A DNA stretch of 64,000 nucleotides from Martelella mediterranea (GCF_021021415.1 NZ_JAINWJ010000029.1:1-64000); one strand, 5' to 3'; shown: positions 16,565 through 25,688, counted from the first letter of the stretch. Numbers and translations: made by a program. The notes: a model not told the origin generated them from the sequence alone.

Positions 16565-17548
16565 ATGAAGGCGATGGTTCTGCGGGCGTTGCGGACGCCA
16601 CTGGTTTTCGAAGAAAGGCCTGATCCTGTGCCCGGTGCAGGAGAGGTGAGGGTGAGGGTCGAGGCCTGTGCCGTCTGCAGGACCGACCTGCATGTCGTCG
16701 ATGGCGATCTGCCGGAAACGCGGCTGCCCGTCATTCCCGGCCATGAGATCGTCGGGATCGTCGAACAGCTCGGCGAGGGGGTGGCTTCGCTCGCCGTCGG
16801 GCAGAGGGTCGGCATTCCCTGGCTCGGTCAAACATGCGGCCATTGCGCCTATTGCCTGGAAGACAGCGAAAACCTCTGCGACGACCCGCAGTTTACCGGC
16901 TGCACCAGGGATGGCGGGTTCGCCACGCATGTGATCGCCAATGCGGATTTTGCCTTTCCCATGGACGGGTTCGACGATCCGGCGGCCGCCGCCCCGCTGA
17001 TGTGCGCCGGCCTGATCGGATGGCGGTCGCTGAAGATGGCGGGCGAGGGCAGGCGCATCGGGCTTTACGGGTTCGGCGCGGCGGCGCATATCCTCGCGCA
17101 GGTGCTCGTCTGGCAGGGCCGTGAGGTCTATGCGTTTACGCGCGCGGGCGATACCGCGAGCCAGGACCATGCGCGGCACCTCGGTGCGGCCTGGGCCGGG
17201 GTGTCGGAGGACGCGCCCCCGCAGGCGCTCGACGCCGCCATCATCTTCGCGCCGGTCGGCGAGCTCGTGCCTCTGGCGCTCCGCGCCACCCGAAAGGGCG
17301 GCAGGGTTGTTTGCGGCGGCATCCACATGAGCGATATTCCGGCCTTTCCCTATCGCCTGCTGTGGGAGGAAAGGCATATCCTGTCGGTGGCCAATCTCAC
17401 CCGGCAGGATGGACATGAATTTCTGAAGATCGCGCAGGCCGCCCGCGTTTCGACCACAATAAGCCGGTATCCGCTCGAAGCGGCCAACCGCGCTCTCGAT
17501 GATTTGCGGCATGGTCGTTTTCAGGGCGCTGCGGTTCTTGTTCCCTGA
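16565..17548 (+). CDS. Zinc-dependent alcohol dehydrogenase family protein (MDR)
   Basis: A 327-aa medium-chain dehydrogenase. The catalytic zinc site is indicated by the Cys in VCRTDLHVVDGDLP and by PGHEIVGIV. A structural zinc site is given by CGHCAYCLEDSENLC. The Rossmann glycine motif is altered to GFGAAA, and the last third keeps the MDR fold. The start at 16565 is chosen by homology (MKAMVLRALRTP) with GGAGCG upstream. The subgroup is commonly found beside UspA proteins and metal ATPases in hypoxia or FixK-controlled loci, as here. Substrate unknown; ethanol or aldehyde turnover under low oxygen is a guess. Confidence 0.88.
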   Translation: MKAMVLRALRTPLVFEERPDPVPGAGEVRVRVEACAVCRTDLHVVDGDLPETRLPVIPGHEIVGIVEQLGEGVASLAVGQRVGIPWLGQTCGHCAYCLEDSENLCDDPQFTGCTRDGGFATHVIANADFAFPMDGFDDPAAAAPLMCAGLIGWRSLKMAGEGRRIGLYGFGAAAHILAQVLVWQGREVYAFTRAGDTASQDHARHLGAAWAGVSEDAPPQALDAAIIFAPVGELVPLALRATRKGGRVVCGGIHMSDIPAFPYRLLWEERHILSVANLTRQDGHEFLKIAQAARVSTTISRYPLEAANRALDDLRHGRFQGAAVLVP

Positions 17549-17580
17549 TGAAACGGAGCCGGCGTTTGCCGCCTCGTTTA

Positions 17581-17594
17581 TTGATAATGATCAA
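17581..17594. promoter_or_regulatory. FNR/FixK-type (Anr) box, perfect
   Basis: TTGATAATGATCAA is an exact match to the TTGAT-N4-ATCAA palindrome bound by FNR, FixK and Anr. Its centre is 67 bases upstream of the uspA start, compatible with a class II site at -41.5 and a short leader. It predicts oxygen-responsive activation of uspA and perhaps the downstream ATPase. Confidence 0.75.
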
Positions 17595-17654
17595 AGCCCT
17601 TGCCAGCGGAGTATGGTCGACTGGATTCATTCGACGCGCACAATGGAGGCCGAC

Positions 17655-18485
17655 ATGATTACGGATTTGTTTGTTCACCTCGATGGGAGCGATGGCGACA
17701 AGGACCGCCTTGAAGCCGGGCGACAGATCGCGGTGATGTTCGATGCCCATCTTTCCGGCGTCTTCGTCAATCGCCTGCCCGATATGCCGGCGGCGGAGAT
17801 TTACAGCTATTCGGCGTCCGCTCTCGACGACATGCAGAGAAAGGCACGGGAGAAGGGCGACAGGATTGCCGCCGGACTGGAAGACCTGCTTTCCGGCCTT
17901 GATGTCCGGAACGAGCTGCGTCGTTTCGATGTGCTCTCGTCACGGTGGCAGCAGACCATCCTGGCAGAGGCAAGGCTATACGATCTGTTCGTCACGACGA
18001 TGCCGCAGGAGGACGACCATGAAGCCGCGGCGCTGGTGGAATCCGTGCTGTTCGGTGCCGGGCATTCGGTCTTGCTCGTACCGCCGAAATGCGTTTCCGC
18101 CCTTGACTTCTCAACCATTGTGCTCGGCTGGCGCAACACGCGGGAGGCCGCGCGGGCGGTCGACGAGGCCCTGCCGTTCCTCAAACGGGCCGAACGCGTG
18201 TCGGTCTGCATGATCGGCGACGACGAACTGGGCCGGATCGAGCGGGTCACCCAGGGCAATGACATTGCCCGCCATCTCGCCCGCCACGAAGTTCCGGTCG
18301 AACTCAACCCCCTGCCGGAGGGGAAGGGCGTTGGCGCCACCCTGCTCGACGAGGCCGAACTGCTCAACGCCGGCCTGATCGTCATGGGCGGCTACGGCCA
18401 TACGCGTCTGCGCGAATGGGTGCTTGGCGGCGCGACGCGGGAGGTCCTGAAGAGATCGGAAGTTCCCGTTCTGATGGGACACTAG
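17655..18485 (+). CDS. Universal stress protein (tandem UspA domains)
   Basis: A 276-aa protein of two UspA domains (about 1-145 and 150-276). The second has the ATP-binding loop GGYGHTRLREWVLGGATREV, matching G-x2-G-x9-G(S/T); the first lacks it. The start at 17655 follows GGAGG by five bases; earlier Met codons have no ribosome site. A perfect FNR/FixK box lies 61 bp upstream. Cytoplasmic; supports survival during stress, often microaerobiosis or respiratory inhibition. It sits between an alcohol dehydrogenase and a P-type ATPase on the same strand. Confidence 0.9.
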   Translation: MITDLFVHLDGSDGDKDRLEAGRQIAVMFDAHLSGVFVNRLPDMPAAEIYSYSASALDDMQRKAREKGDRIAAGLEDLLSGLDVRNELRRFDVLSSRWQQTILAEARLYDLFVTTMPQEDDHEAAALVESVLFGAGHSVLLVPPKCVSALDFSTIVLGWRNTREAARAVDEALPFLKRAERVSVCMIGDDELGRIERVTQGNDIARHLARHEVPVELNPLPEGKGVGATLLDEAELLNAGLIVMGGYGHTRLREWVLGGATREVLKRSEVPVLMGH

Positions 18486-18486
18486 A

Positions 18487-18530
18487 GCGCGTCCAGGAAA
18501 GGCGGATACCGGTTTTCCGTCCGGACGCGC
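18487..18530. repeat. Rhizobial-type intergenic palindrome
   Basis: GCGCGTCC at 18487-18494 pairs with GGACGCGC at 18523-18530; within the loop GGAAA and TTTCC can pair too. The motif continues with GTAAAAACAAA, as in the short dispersed palindromes frequent between genes of Rhizobiaceae and Brucellaceae (recalled from memory). It directly follows the uspA stop. A second hairpin, TGCGGCC/GGCCGCA, is at 18550-18570. Confidence 0.65.
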
Positions 18531-18660
18531 GTAAAAACAAATGCTCTGATGCGGCCGGTAGGGGGCCGCATTCAATGATCGCGCTGAAACTGCCTGCAGA
18601 ATGTCCCGCTGTTCACGGGCACGTCACCTAACCTCGATGAAGGTACACGGCGCGAGGTGA

Positions 18661-20625
18661 GTGGCCTTGTGCGACACGCTTTTCAGAGGAAGCTTTAGCC
18701 GGGTAAAGATGGGCCCCATGGAAACCACCCGAACCGATCGCCTCAAGACTGTCGTTCTTCTGCTGGCCGCTGTCGGACTGGCCTTGGGCCTTGTGTTCTA
18801 CTTCACGGCTCGGGCCGACATCGCCGACCTCGTCTGGACGGCCGGTGTCGTTCCCGCGCTTATTGTGCTTGTGGTCGAGATCCTGCGCGGCCTGCGCGCT
18901 GGCGAGGCGGGCCTCGACATCGTCGCCGCGCTCTCCATGTCGGCGGCACTCGTCTTTGGCGAGACGCTCGCAGCGGCAGTCATCGCAGTGATGTATTCCG
19001 GTGGCACATTCCTCGAAGCCTTCGCCGAGGGTCGCGCCCGGCGCGAGATGTATGATCTCCTGTCCCGCGTGCCGCGGACGGCTGCCCGGCATCGCGATGG
19101 CGGGATCGAAGAGGTTCCTCTCGACGCGATCATGCCCGGCGACCGCCTGCTGATCCGGCAGGGCGACGTGGTGCCGGTGGACGGCACGGTGGCCTCCGAA
19201 ACGGCCTTCCTGGATACCTCGGCGCTGACCGGCGAGTCCCTCCCGGTACGTCTGGCGTACGGGGACGATGCCATGAGCGGGTCGACCAACGCGGGCGAGG
19301 CCTTCGACCTGACGGCCACGCACGAGGCGAAGGACAGCACCTATGCCGGGATCGTTCGGCTGGTCGAGGAGGCGCAGGCATCGAGAGCGCCGATGTCGCG
19401 GCTGGCGGATCGCTGGTCGCTGGGTTTTCTCGCGGTCACCGTCGGGATCGCCTTTGCCGCCTGGTGGGTTTCCGGCGATCCGGTCCGGGCGGTTGCCGTG
19501 CTGGTTGTCGCCACGCCCTGTCCGCTGATCCTCGCCGTGCCTGTGGCACTCGTCGCGGGCCTTTCGCGCGCGGCGTCTTTCGGCGTGCTCATCAAGGGCG
19601 CGGGGACCCTTGAGACGATGGCGCGCATCCGCACGCTGATCCTCGACAAGACCGGCACGCTGACGGAGGGCCGTCCGCAGATCGTCTCGATCGACAGCCA
19701 TGAGGGCATGGCGGAAAACGATATCCTGCGGCTTGCGGCATCGCTTGACCAGGCATCGAAGCACCCGGTGGCGCAGGCCGTCGTCGCCGCCGCGAAAGAG
19801 CGTGGCTTCTCTCTGCCCGTTCCATCGGACGTGGCGGAGATCGCAGGCGAAGGCGTGGTGGGTCACGTTGAGGACCGCAACGTCATTGTGGGCGGAGACG
19901 CCTTTGTCGCCTCCCGCGTCGGACAGCGACCCGGCGATCATTCCGCCATCGCCGCCGGGTCGGTCCTCGTGGCTGTCGCTGTCGACGGGCGCATGGCCGG
20001 TCACCTCGTCATGTCCGATCCCTTACGCGAAGGCGCTGGCGCGATGCTGGACGGTCTGCGTCGCGAGGGAGTAGCGCGTATTCTTCTTGCCACCGGCGAC
20101 CGCGCGGAAGTGGCCGAACGGGTGACCGAGGGGCTTGGCATCGATGGACTGCGCGCCGGCCTCACGCCGGACCAGAAGGTTCTTCTCGTGCTGACCGAGT
20201 GCAAGCGCGGGCCCGTGATGATGGTGGGCGACGGCGTCAACGATGCCCCGGCGCTTGCCGCCGCCGACGTGGGCGTTGCGATGGGCGCACGTGGTGCGGC
20301 AGCTGCCGCCGAGGCGGCGGACGTGGTGCTGTTGGTGGATCACCTCGACCGGCTCGGCTCGGGTATCCAAATCGCGCGCGGTGCGCGCCGCATCGCCGTC
20401 CAAAGCGTGGTTGCCGGGATCAGCCTTTCAGTGCTCGGCATGATCGCCGCTGCTTTCGGCTATCTCACCCCGGTGCAGGGCGCGCTCTTGCAGGAGGCGA
20501 TTGACGTCGCCGTGATCCTGAATGCGCTCCGCGCTCTCAGTATCGCGCCGCGCCCGCCCGCTCCGCTCCGGCGCCGGGAAGACGCGCCCGGTCATTTCGA
20601 TAGCGCGCAAGAAGCCAAGGCATGA
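18661..20625 (+). CDS. Heavy-metal-type (P1B) translocating ATPase without HMA domain
   Basis: Up to 654 aa (GTG at 18661; ATGs at 18709 and 18718 are credible alternatives, none with a strong ribosome site). The pump has actuator TGES, a phosphorylation loop DKTGTLTEG, the P1B-specific HP dipeptide (SKHPVAQAVV), and hinge GDGVNDAPAL. The sixth-TM metal motif is TPCPLILAVPVAL, so CPL rather than the CPC of Cu pumps or SPC of Co pumps, and no N-terminal HMA metal-binding domain is present. The C-terminus ends after the last TM pair with a basic tail. Metal specificity is therefore not inferable from known rules. It is downstream of a FixK-box uspA, 175 bp apart. Confidence 0.88.
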   Translation: MALCDTLFRGSFSRVKMGPMETTRTDRLKTVVLLLAAVGLALGLVFYFTARADIADLVWTAGVVPALIVLVVEILRGLRAGEAGLDIVAALSMSAALVFGETLAAAVIAVMYSGGTFLEAFAEGRARREMYDLLSRVPRTAARHRDGGIEEVPLDAIMPGDRLLIRQGDVVPVDGTVASETAFLDTSALTGESLPVRLAYGDDAMSGSTNAGEAFDLTATHEAKDSTYAGIVRLVEEAQASRAPMSRLADRWSLGFLAVTVGIAFAAWWVSGDPVRAVAVLVVATPCPLILAVPVALVAGLSRAASFGVLIKGAGTLETMARIRTLILDKTGTLTEGRPQIVSIDSHEGMAENDILRLAASLDQASKHPVAQAVVAAAKERGFSLPVPSDVAEIAGEGVVGHVEDRNVIVGGDAFVASRVGQRPGDHSAIAAGSVLVAVAVDGRMAGHLVMSDPLREGAGAMLDGLRREGVARILLATGDRAEVAERVTEGLGIDGLRAGLTPDQKVLLVLTECKRGPVMMVGDGVNDAPALAAADVGVAMGARGAAAAAEAADVVLLVDHLDRLGSGIQIARGARRIAVQSVVAGISLSVLGMIAAAFGYLTPVQGALLQEAIDVAVILNALRALSIAPRPPAPLRRREDAPGHFDSAQEAKA

Positions 20626-20733
20626 ACCGGCTCTTGCATTCCGAAATCCACATGGTGATTCGACCGGCCGGGTGTGGGCGGTCGTTCTCGGTGCCAAACC
20701 CATCCGCCCGAGATACTGACAAGCACCGGGCGA

Positions 20734-21216
20734 TTAGTCTGCAACGCATGCGGTTGATTTGAAGTAATTCCAGCATTCCAGTGGCGTGAAGAGTTAGCAG
20801 ACGTGGCCTACAGCTCTCACAGGTCGTCTTAGGTTTGCGCCTTTGTCTTCCTGAGAAGCGCCTTGAGCTTTGAGAACGCCTTCTCGATCGGGTTCATATC
20901 CGGTGAATAGCGCGGGAGAAAGAGCACCCATCCGCCGCGCGCCCTGATCGCCTCGGCAGCGCGTGGGCTCTTGTAAACATTGAGATTGTCCCAGACAACG
21001 ACATCTCCGTTGAAAGCGTCGGGGCAAGCCGGGTTGAGACATAGGTGTCGAAAGCCAGGCCGTTGATGGCGTCCTCGAACACTGGCGCTATCAGTTCGTC
21101 GCACCGCAGACCGGCGATGAAGGTCTGTGTGTTCCACTTGCCGAAAGGCGCGTCGACAACAAGTCTTTGTCCCGTCCGGCTGGGTCCGCTCGGCGGCGTC
21201 ATGTTGGTCTTCACAC
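20734..21216 (-). mobile_element. IS630-family transposase remnant, frameshifted and truncated
   Basis: Minus-strand fragments read as an IS630 DDE transposase. KTNMTPPSGPSRTGQRLV then APFGKWNTQTFIAGLRCDEL occupies one frame. After a frameshift near 21030 comes GDVVVWDNLNVYKSPRAAEA, then FLPRYSPDMNPIEKAFSKLK in a second. The tail VGHVC-stop-LFTPLECWNYFKSTACVAD is in a third frame and ends at 20734. The N-terminal HTH half is missing. No terminal inverted repeats were identified. At least two frameshifts and one stop make it inactive. Confidence 0.8.
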
Positions 21217-21307
21217 TCCCGACCAGCCTTCTGGAACTATGTCACTCACGGGACGTCTCACTGCTGCCTATAACGCTGCACCTGAGAGTGATCGGCCGTG
21301 AACGGCA

Positions 21308-22882
21308 TTATCTCCGCTTGAACAGTGCAGGGCCGTCCATGACGAACAGTTCGATCTCCAGCGTTTCGGCCTTGTCCGGACCGCCGGAGAACGTGGCGGC
21401 GGAGCGGGAGCCTTCTGGCGCGTTTTCGGTGTCGATGTCGAACACCATCATCGCGCCGTCCCACGGCATCAGTCGGAACACCTCTGGCTTGGGGCCGACA
21501 AGCAAGACGAGGTCGCCGGTCTCGTCCTCGGCCACCTCGACGGTTCCGAAATAGGGGTGGCTGTAGCGGCCAATCAGATAGCTTGCGGGGGGCGGAGCCG
21601 CGGAAGCCTGCGGGAACGGCTCTCCGGCCGTTTCGCCGAGCGGCGTGTATAGGCCGGCAAACAGCGCCTCATAACCTGCGAACCAGTCGCGGGTCACGCC
21701 GCCGGTCTGAACCATATCGGTAAAGCTCGCGCCGATCGCTTCGACCGCGCCCACCGGGGCGGCGTTGGAGAGCACCACGATGCCGACATCGAGCGAAGGG
21801 ATCAGCGCGAAATAGGTGGCGGCGCCAAGAATGAAGGCGCCGGAGTGGCTGAGGATCACCCGGCCGCTCGGGTCGGTGCCGACGCCGAAGCCATAGCCAT
21901 AAAAGCCCGCACGCTCATCCGGGCTGTGCGGCCGGCTGGAGAAGCTCTGCGGGCTGATCGCCGGCTGCAGGGCCTCCGGCCGGATGAGGTTGCCGCCGCC
22001 GGCGAGCACCATTGTCATCCATTTTGTCATGTCATTGGCCGAAGAACTGACGCCGCCCGCCGGTGATTGGGCATCGGGCTCGCGCTGGTAGAGTGCTTGA
22101 AAGCCGTCTGCGGTTTTGGCATGGGGCGTCGCCCGGTTTTCCCGCGCCATGAAATCGTCAAAGCGCGCGCTGGTCTCGGTCATGCCGAGCGGCTGAAATA
22201 GCGCTTCTTCCGTAAGCTCGCTCCACGCCATGCCGGACGCATCGGCAACAGCTTCAGCCGCCGCCGTCAGGCCGAAATTGGTATAGGCGTAACTGGTGCG
22301 GAAGGGCGAAAGCGGCTGGAGTCTCAGCCGCTCGAGAATGGTCCGGCGGTCGAAGCCGAGGTCCTCGAGTTCATCGCCGGCATGGTCCGGCAGGCCGGAG
22401 CGATGGCTGTAGAGGTCGCCGATCGTCAGCCTTTCGCTCACCGCCGGATCGGAAAGCGAGAACCACGGCAGCAGGTCCTGCATGCGGCTGTCCCACGAGA
22501 CCACGCCGCGACTGACCTGACGGGCGACGGCCGTCGCGCCGACGGATTTGGAGAGCGAGGCGAGCTGGAACACCGTGTCGGGCGTCACGGGCAGGTCTCC
22601 CTCGGCATCGCGCGTGCCGAACCCTTTGGCATAGACGGTCTCGCCGCCATGCACTACGGCGACGGCAATGCCCGGCACGCCGCTGCGGGCCTTGATGTCT
22701 TCGACAATGCCATCAAGCGCCGCTACTGCCTCGTCGATCTGTCCGGGAGGGACTGGGACACCCGATGTGCGCGATGGCGGCAGCATGTCAGCAAGCGCGG
22801 GGAGCGAGAGCAAGGCAATCGAGGCAGACGCCAGCGAAACCGTGGTCAGGAAATGGCGGCGCGAAGCCTTGAACTGTGACAT
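21308..22882 (-). CDS. Tat-exported serine hydrolase (class C beta-lactamase/PBP4* family)
   Basis: A 524-aa beta-lactamase-fold serine hydrolase. The N-terminus SRRHFLTTVSLASASIALL, ending ...LPALADM, is a twin-arginine signal. Catalytic motifs are S-x-x-K in FQLASLSKS, Y-x-N in YAYTNFG, and the HSG variant of the KTG box in LSHSGAF. After about residue 400 comes a smaller beta-rich domain (DUF3471-like) that includes GRYSHPYFGTVEVAEDETGD. Likely an esterase, D-aminopeptidase or carboxypeptidase in the periplasm; beta-lactam resistance is not implied. It is 77 bp downstream of the TpsB gene on the same strand. Confidence 0.88.
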   Translation of the reverse strand: MSQFKASRRHFLTTVSLASASIALLSLPALADMLPPSRTSGVPVPPGQIDEAVAALDGIVEDIKARSGVPGIAVAVVHGGETVYAKGFGTRDAEGDLPVTPDTVFQLASLSKSVGATAVARQVSRGVVSWDSRMQDLLPWFSLSDPAVSERLTIGDLYSHRSGLPDHAGDELEDLGFDRRTILERLRLQPLSPFRTSYAYTNFGLTAAAEAVADASGMAWSELTEEALFQPLGMTETSARFDDFMARENRATPHAKTADGFQALYQREPDAQSPAGGVSSSANDMTKWMTMVLAGGGNLIRPEALQPAISPQSFSSRPHSPDERAGFYGYGFGVGTDPSGRVILSHSGAFILGAATYFALIPSLDVGIVVLSNAAPVGAVEAIGASFTDMVQTGGVTRDWFAGYEALFAGLYTPLGETAGEPFPQASAAPPPASYLIGRYSHPYFGTVEVAEDETGDLVLLVGPKPEVFRLMPWDGAMMVFDIDTENAPEGSRSAATFSGGPDKAETLEIELFVMDGPALFKRR

Positions 22883-22959
22883 GGAAAACCTCTTCTCGTT
22901 GCAATCACCGGCGCAGCCGGAACGTCGTGTTGTTGGATGCTGATGCGGTCTGCACCGCG

Positions 22960-24756
22960 TCAGAGCGGCAGACCCAGCCTGAAGAAAACCCTGAGCCCCT
23001 CATCCTCGCCATTGTCTGGACTATACCACGGCACGGCCGCGATCAGCTGAAAACTCATCTTTTCCGCCAGCATGCCGCTGACCCCGACGCCGACGGAGCC
23101 CAGCGCATCGCGCGCATAATCTGCGCCCGCCTCTTCATTCCAGACGACGCCATAATCCGCGAACGTCGTCCAGGTCAGGCCCGGAAGCGCCGACCAGCCG
23201 GTCTCGAAATCATGGCTGAGCTCAAGGGCGGCTGCTGCGCCGCTGGCGCCGGACAGCGTGCCGCCGTCAAACGCCCAGCCATAGGGATCGCCGCCGAGCG
23301 AGAATTGCGCCGCCGCCGGCAGTGGGGTTGCGGAATACTGCCCGGCACTGCGCAGCCGGATGGAGGTGTCGGCGCCAAGATCATGCGCGATGTCGAAGTT
23401 CACCCGGGCGTACCGGTAATCCTCCGGTACCTCGGGCAGGGCGGTTTCCTGTCCCAGCCCCTGGCCGAATTCCGCCGTTGTGAGGAAGGCGGTGCCGCCA
23501 TTCTGCCGGTCATAGGTGAGCGACATGGCCGCCCAGCGCGTCTGTTCGCGGGCCGCCCGGGCGCCCATCACATCGACGCGGTCATTGCGCAGGTTGACCT
23601 CCAGCCTGCCGAAAAGGCTCTGGTCGATGGTGCGGATAAAGGGATAGTCGAGCCGCGCCGTGCCGATCACCGACTGGATATGAATATCGTCCGCCTTCAG
23701 ATCGCCGCCCGGCTTCTGGGTGATGTAGGAGAGATCATATCCGGCGGAAAGGCCGTTGAAGCCGATCGGGATATCCTGCGAGGCCTGCAGGAAGATCATC
23801 TCCTGCGGCGTGTTGGGAACCGTGACGCCGACGAGGCTCGCCGTATCGAAAAGTCCCAGCATGTCGTTGACGGCGACATTGCCGGAGAGTTCCAGCGGCC
23901 CGACCTCATCGGTACCGAGATTGTCTAGTCCGACGCCACCCGAAGCGCGGTCAAAGCCGATGTCGAGGCGCAATGTTCCGCCGCCCTTCGGGGTCTCCGG
24001 CCGTATCAGCGTGCCCTCGATATCGAGCCCGCCGAGGTCGCTCATCAGCAGCAGAATGCGCTCGGCCTCCTTGATCCGGATCGGCCGCATGGCGATGATC
24101 CGGTCGATATAGGGCGCAAGACGCTCGCGGATACCCGGAATGGAACTGTTGACTTCCAGCGTCTCGACATAGCTTTCATAGACGCGGAGCGTGATCTTTC
24201 CGGAGGAAAAGTCCTGCACCGGCACGACGGTCATCGCGAGATAGCCGGCGCTCAGATACCGGGCGTCGATCTCCGTGGCGATCCGATAGAGATCGGCAAG
24301 CGTGATGACCTTGCCGGTCATGCCTTGCCAGAGATCGGAAAACACCGTGCCGGGCAGCGTCTCCGCGCCCTCAACCGTCAGGGACGTCAGCGTGAAGCGG
24401 ATCGCGGCGGCATCCTTTTCGGGGGTGCGCTTGCGTTGATCCTGAACCTTGATATCGACCGTGCCGATACGCTGGGGCGGGGTGAACCGTTCGAGAATGG
24501 TCGTCTGGCCGGCGACCGTCTGCTCGATCCGCTCCGCGGTTTGCGCCAGCGCCGTGTCGGTACCCGCGAAAAGGCATCCGATGGCGAGCGGTCCACAGGC
24601 GAGAAACCCCCACCATGAGGAGGCCGGGCGCGCGGGCGGTCCGATTTTGCGCGATGGCTCCCGAAGAATAACCTTTTCATCATCGAGCAGTGCGAGCAAT
24701 TGCAGGCGCGTAATCGCGAAGAAACCGGAATTCTCTGACAAGGCTGTTTGACGCAT
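22960..24756 (-). CDS. TpsB-type outer-membrane transporter (ShlB/FhaC/HecB family)
   Basis: A 598-aa two-partner-secretion transporter. The start at 24756 (MRQTALSENS) is chosen for its GGGGGA ribosome site. An unusually long N-terminal region (about 45 residues) precedes the hydrophobic signal WWGFLACGPLAIGCLFAG ending ALAQ. A POTRA_2 domain (LTSLTVEGAETLPGTVFSDL, GKVITLADLYRIA, AGYLAMTVVPVQ) is followed by a ShlB POTRA and a 16-strand barrel with RLDIGFDRASGGVGLDNLGT and QFSLGGDPYGWAFDGG (conserved G-G-D/R region). It ends in VFFRLGLPL. No filamentous TpsA exoprotein is visible in the window, so it is an orphan or serves a distant partner. Confidence 0.9.
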   Translation of the reverse strand: MRQTALSENSGFFAITRLQLLALLDDEKVILREPSRKIGPPARPASSWWGFLACGPLAIGCLFAGTDTALAQTAERIEQTVAGQTTILERFTPPQRIGTVDIKVQDQRKRTPEKDAAAIRFTLTSLTVEGAETLPGTVFSDLWQGMTGKVITLADLYRIATEIDARYLSAGYLAMTVVPVQDFSSGKITLRVYESYVETLEVNSSIPGIRERLAPYIDRIIAMRPIRIKEAERILLLMSDLGGLDIEGTLIRPETPKGGGTLRLDIGFDRASGGVGLDNLGTDEVGPLELSGNVAVNDMLGLFDTASLVGVTVPNTPQEMIFLQASQDIPIGFNGLSAGYDLSYITQKPGGDLKADDIHIQSVIGTARLDYPFIRTIDQSLFGRLEVNLRNDRVDVMGARAAREQTRWAAMSLTYDRQNGGTAFLTTAEFGQGLGQETALPEVPEDYRYARVNFDIAHDLGADTSIRLRSAGQYSATPLPAAAQFSLGGDPYGWAFDGGTLSGASGAAAALELSHDFETGWSALPGLTWTTFADYGVVWNEEAGADYARDALGSVGVGVSGMLAEKMSFQLIAAVPWYSPDNGEDEGLRVFFRLGLPL

Positions 24757-24860
24757 GGTTCCCCCAACACAGATCATTGCACAAGGGACCCTCTGTTGCA
24801 TTCAGCCTGATGACGGCGGCGCGGCGCACTGGAATTGACGAGACCCTGTTTTGCCAAAGC

Positions 24861-25688
24861 TTATCGACCAGCCGCCCTGCGTTTGGAATCCCCTAATCGG
24901 GGGGGTATGGGCTGGCCCAGCCAGAGCGCCATCAGCGCGGCGCGGCTGGAGACGCCATATTTCCGATAGATCCGCTTGACGTGATCATGGACGGTATGGG
25001 GGCTCTGGCCGTTGTTCTCGGCAATCTTGCGTTCCGAAAGCCCCTGCAGCAGGTCGCGCAACACCCTGCCTTCCATCGGCGTCAAGGGGTCGGAAGCGAC
25101 CCCGATCCCTTCCGACAGCATCTGCAAACGATAAAACCAGCGGATGCCGCGCAGGGCGTGCGCCACGATCCGCCGATCGCGCTCTGTAAATCGCGGCTGC
25201 GAGAGCGCGCGGTGAAAGCCGATCTGGATTTCGGCATCGGCATTGATGGGAATGCCCACCCAGATCGAATCCAGCCGGTCCAGCCCATGATAGAAGGTCT
25301 TGTAGGAATAACTTTCAAACCATTCGGGCGTCGCAAGCTCATCCAGCATGAACACCCGGAATTGGCCGGCAAGCTCGGCATTGCGGATCGTGGTAATGTC
25401 GGGTTCGCCCTTTTCCATCAGGGAGAAGGCTTCCTGGATGGTCCTTGCGGTTTCCGCGTCTGGGTAAAGTGCCGACAGGCTGCGCGGCCGCCAGCCGAAA
25501 AGCGGATCGCGATGCATGTTGCCCGCAAGCCGCACGGCGCCGATCCAGTCGGCCTGGCGCGCGTCGATCATGTCGCTGACGACCGTCAGCAGATGCACGC
25601 GCGCCTCAGGCATGCGCGACGCCTCGAAATCCGCCAGTTCGTCCCACAGTGCATAAATGCGTTCAGTATCGATTGTTTCGTCCAGCAT
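24861..25688 (-). CDS. LuxR-type HTH transcriptional regulator
   Basis: A 275-aa regulator. The C-terminal LuxR/GerE helix-turn-helix (about 205-260) reads LTPMEGRVLRDLLQGLSERK, then IAENNGQSPHTVHDHVKRIY and RKYGVSSRAALMALWLG. The N-terminal 200 residues resemble no recognised autoinducer or PAS domain by eye, though the region IQIGFHRALSQPRFTERDRR suggests a GAF-like sensor as in other orphan LuxR proteins. The start at 25688 is chosen because a longer frame would begin in the upstream gap without a ribosome site. It precedes TpsB by 104 bp on the same strand and probably regulates it and the serine hydrolase. Confidence 0.85.
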   Translation of the reverse strand: MLDETIDTERIYALWDELADFEASRMPEARVHLLTVVSDMIDARQADWIGAVRLAGNMHRDPLFGWRPRSLSALYPDAETARTIQEAFSLMEKGEPDITTIRNAELAGQFRVFMLDELATPEWFESYSYKTFYHGLDRLDSIWVGIPINADAEIQIGFHRALSQPRFTERDRRIVAHALRGIRWFYRLQMLSEGIGVASDPLTPMEGRVLRDLLQGLSERKIAENNGQSPHTVHDHVKRIYRKYGVSSRAALMALWLGQPIPPRLGDSKRRAAGR

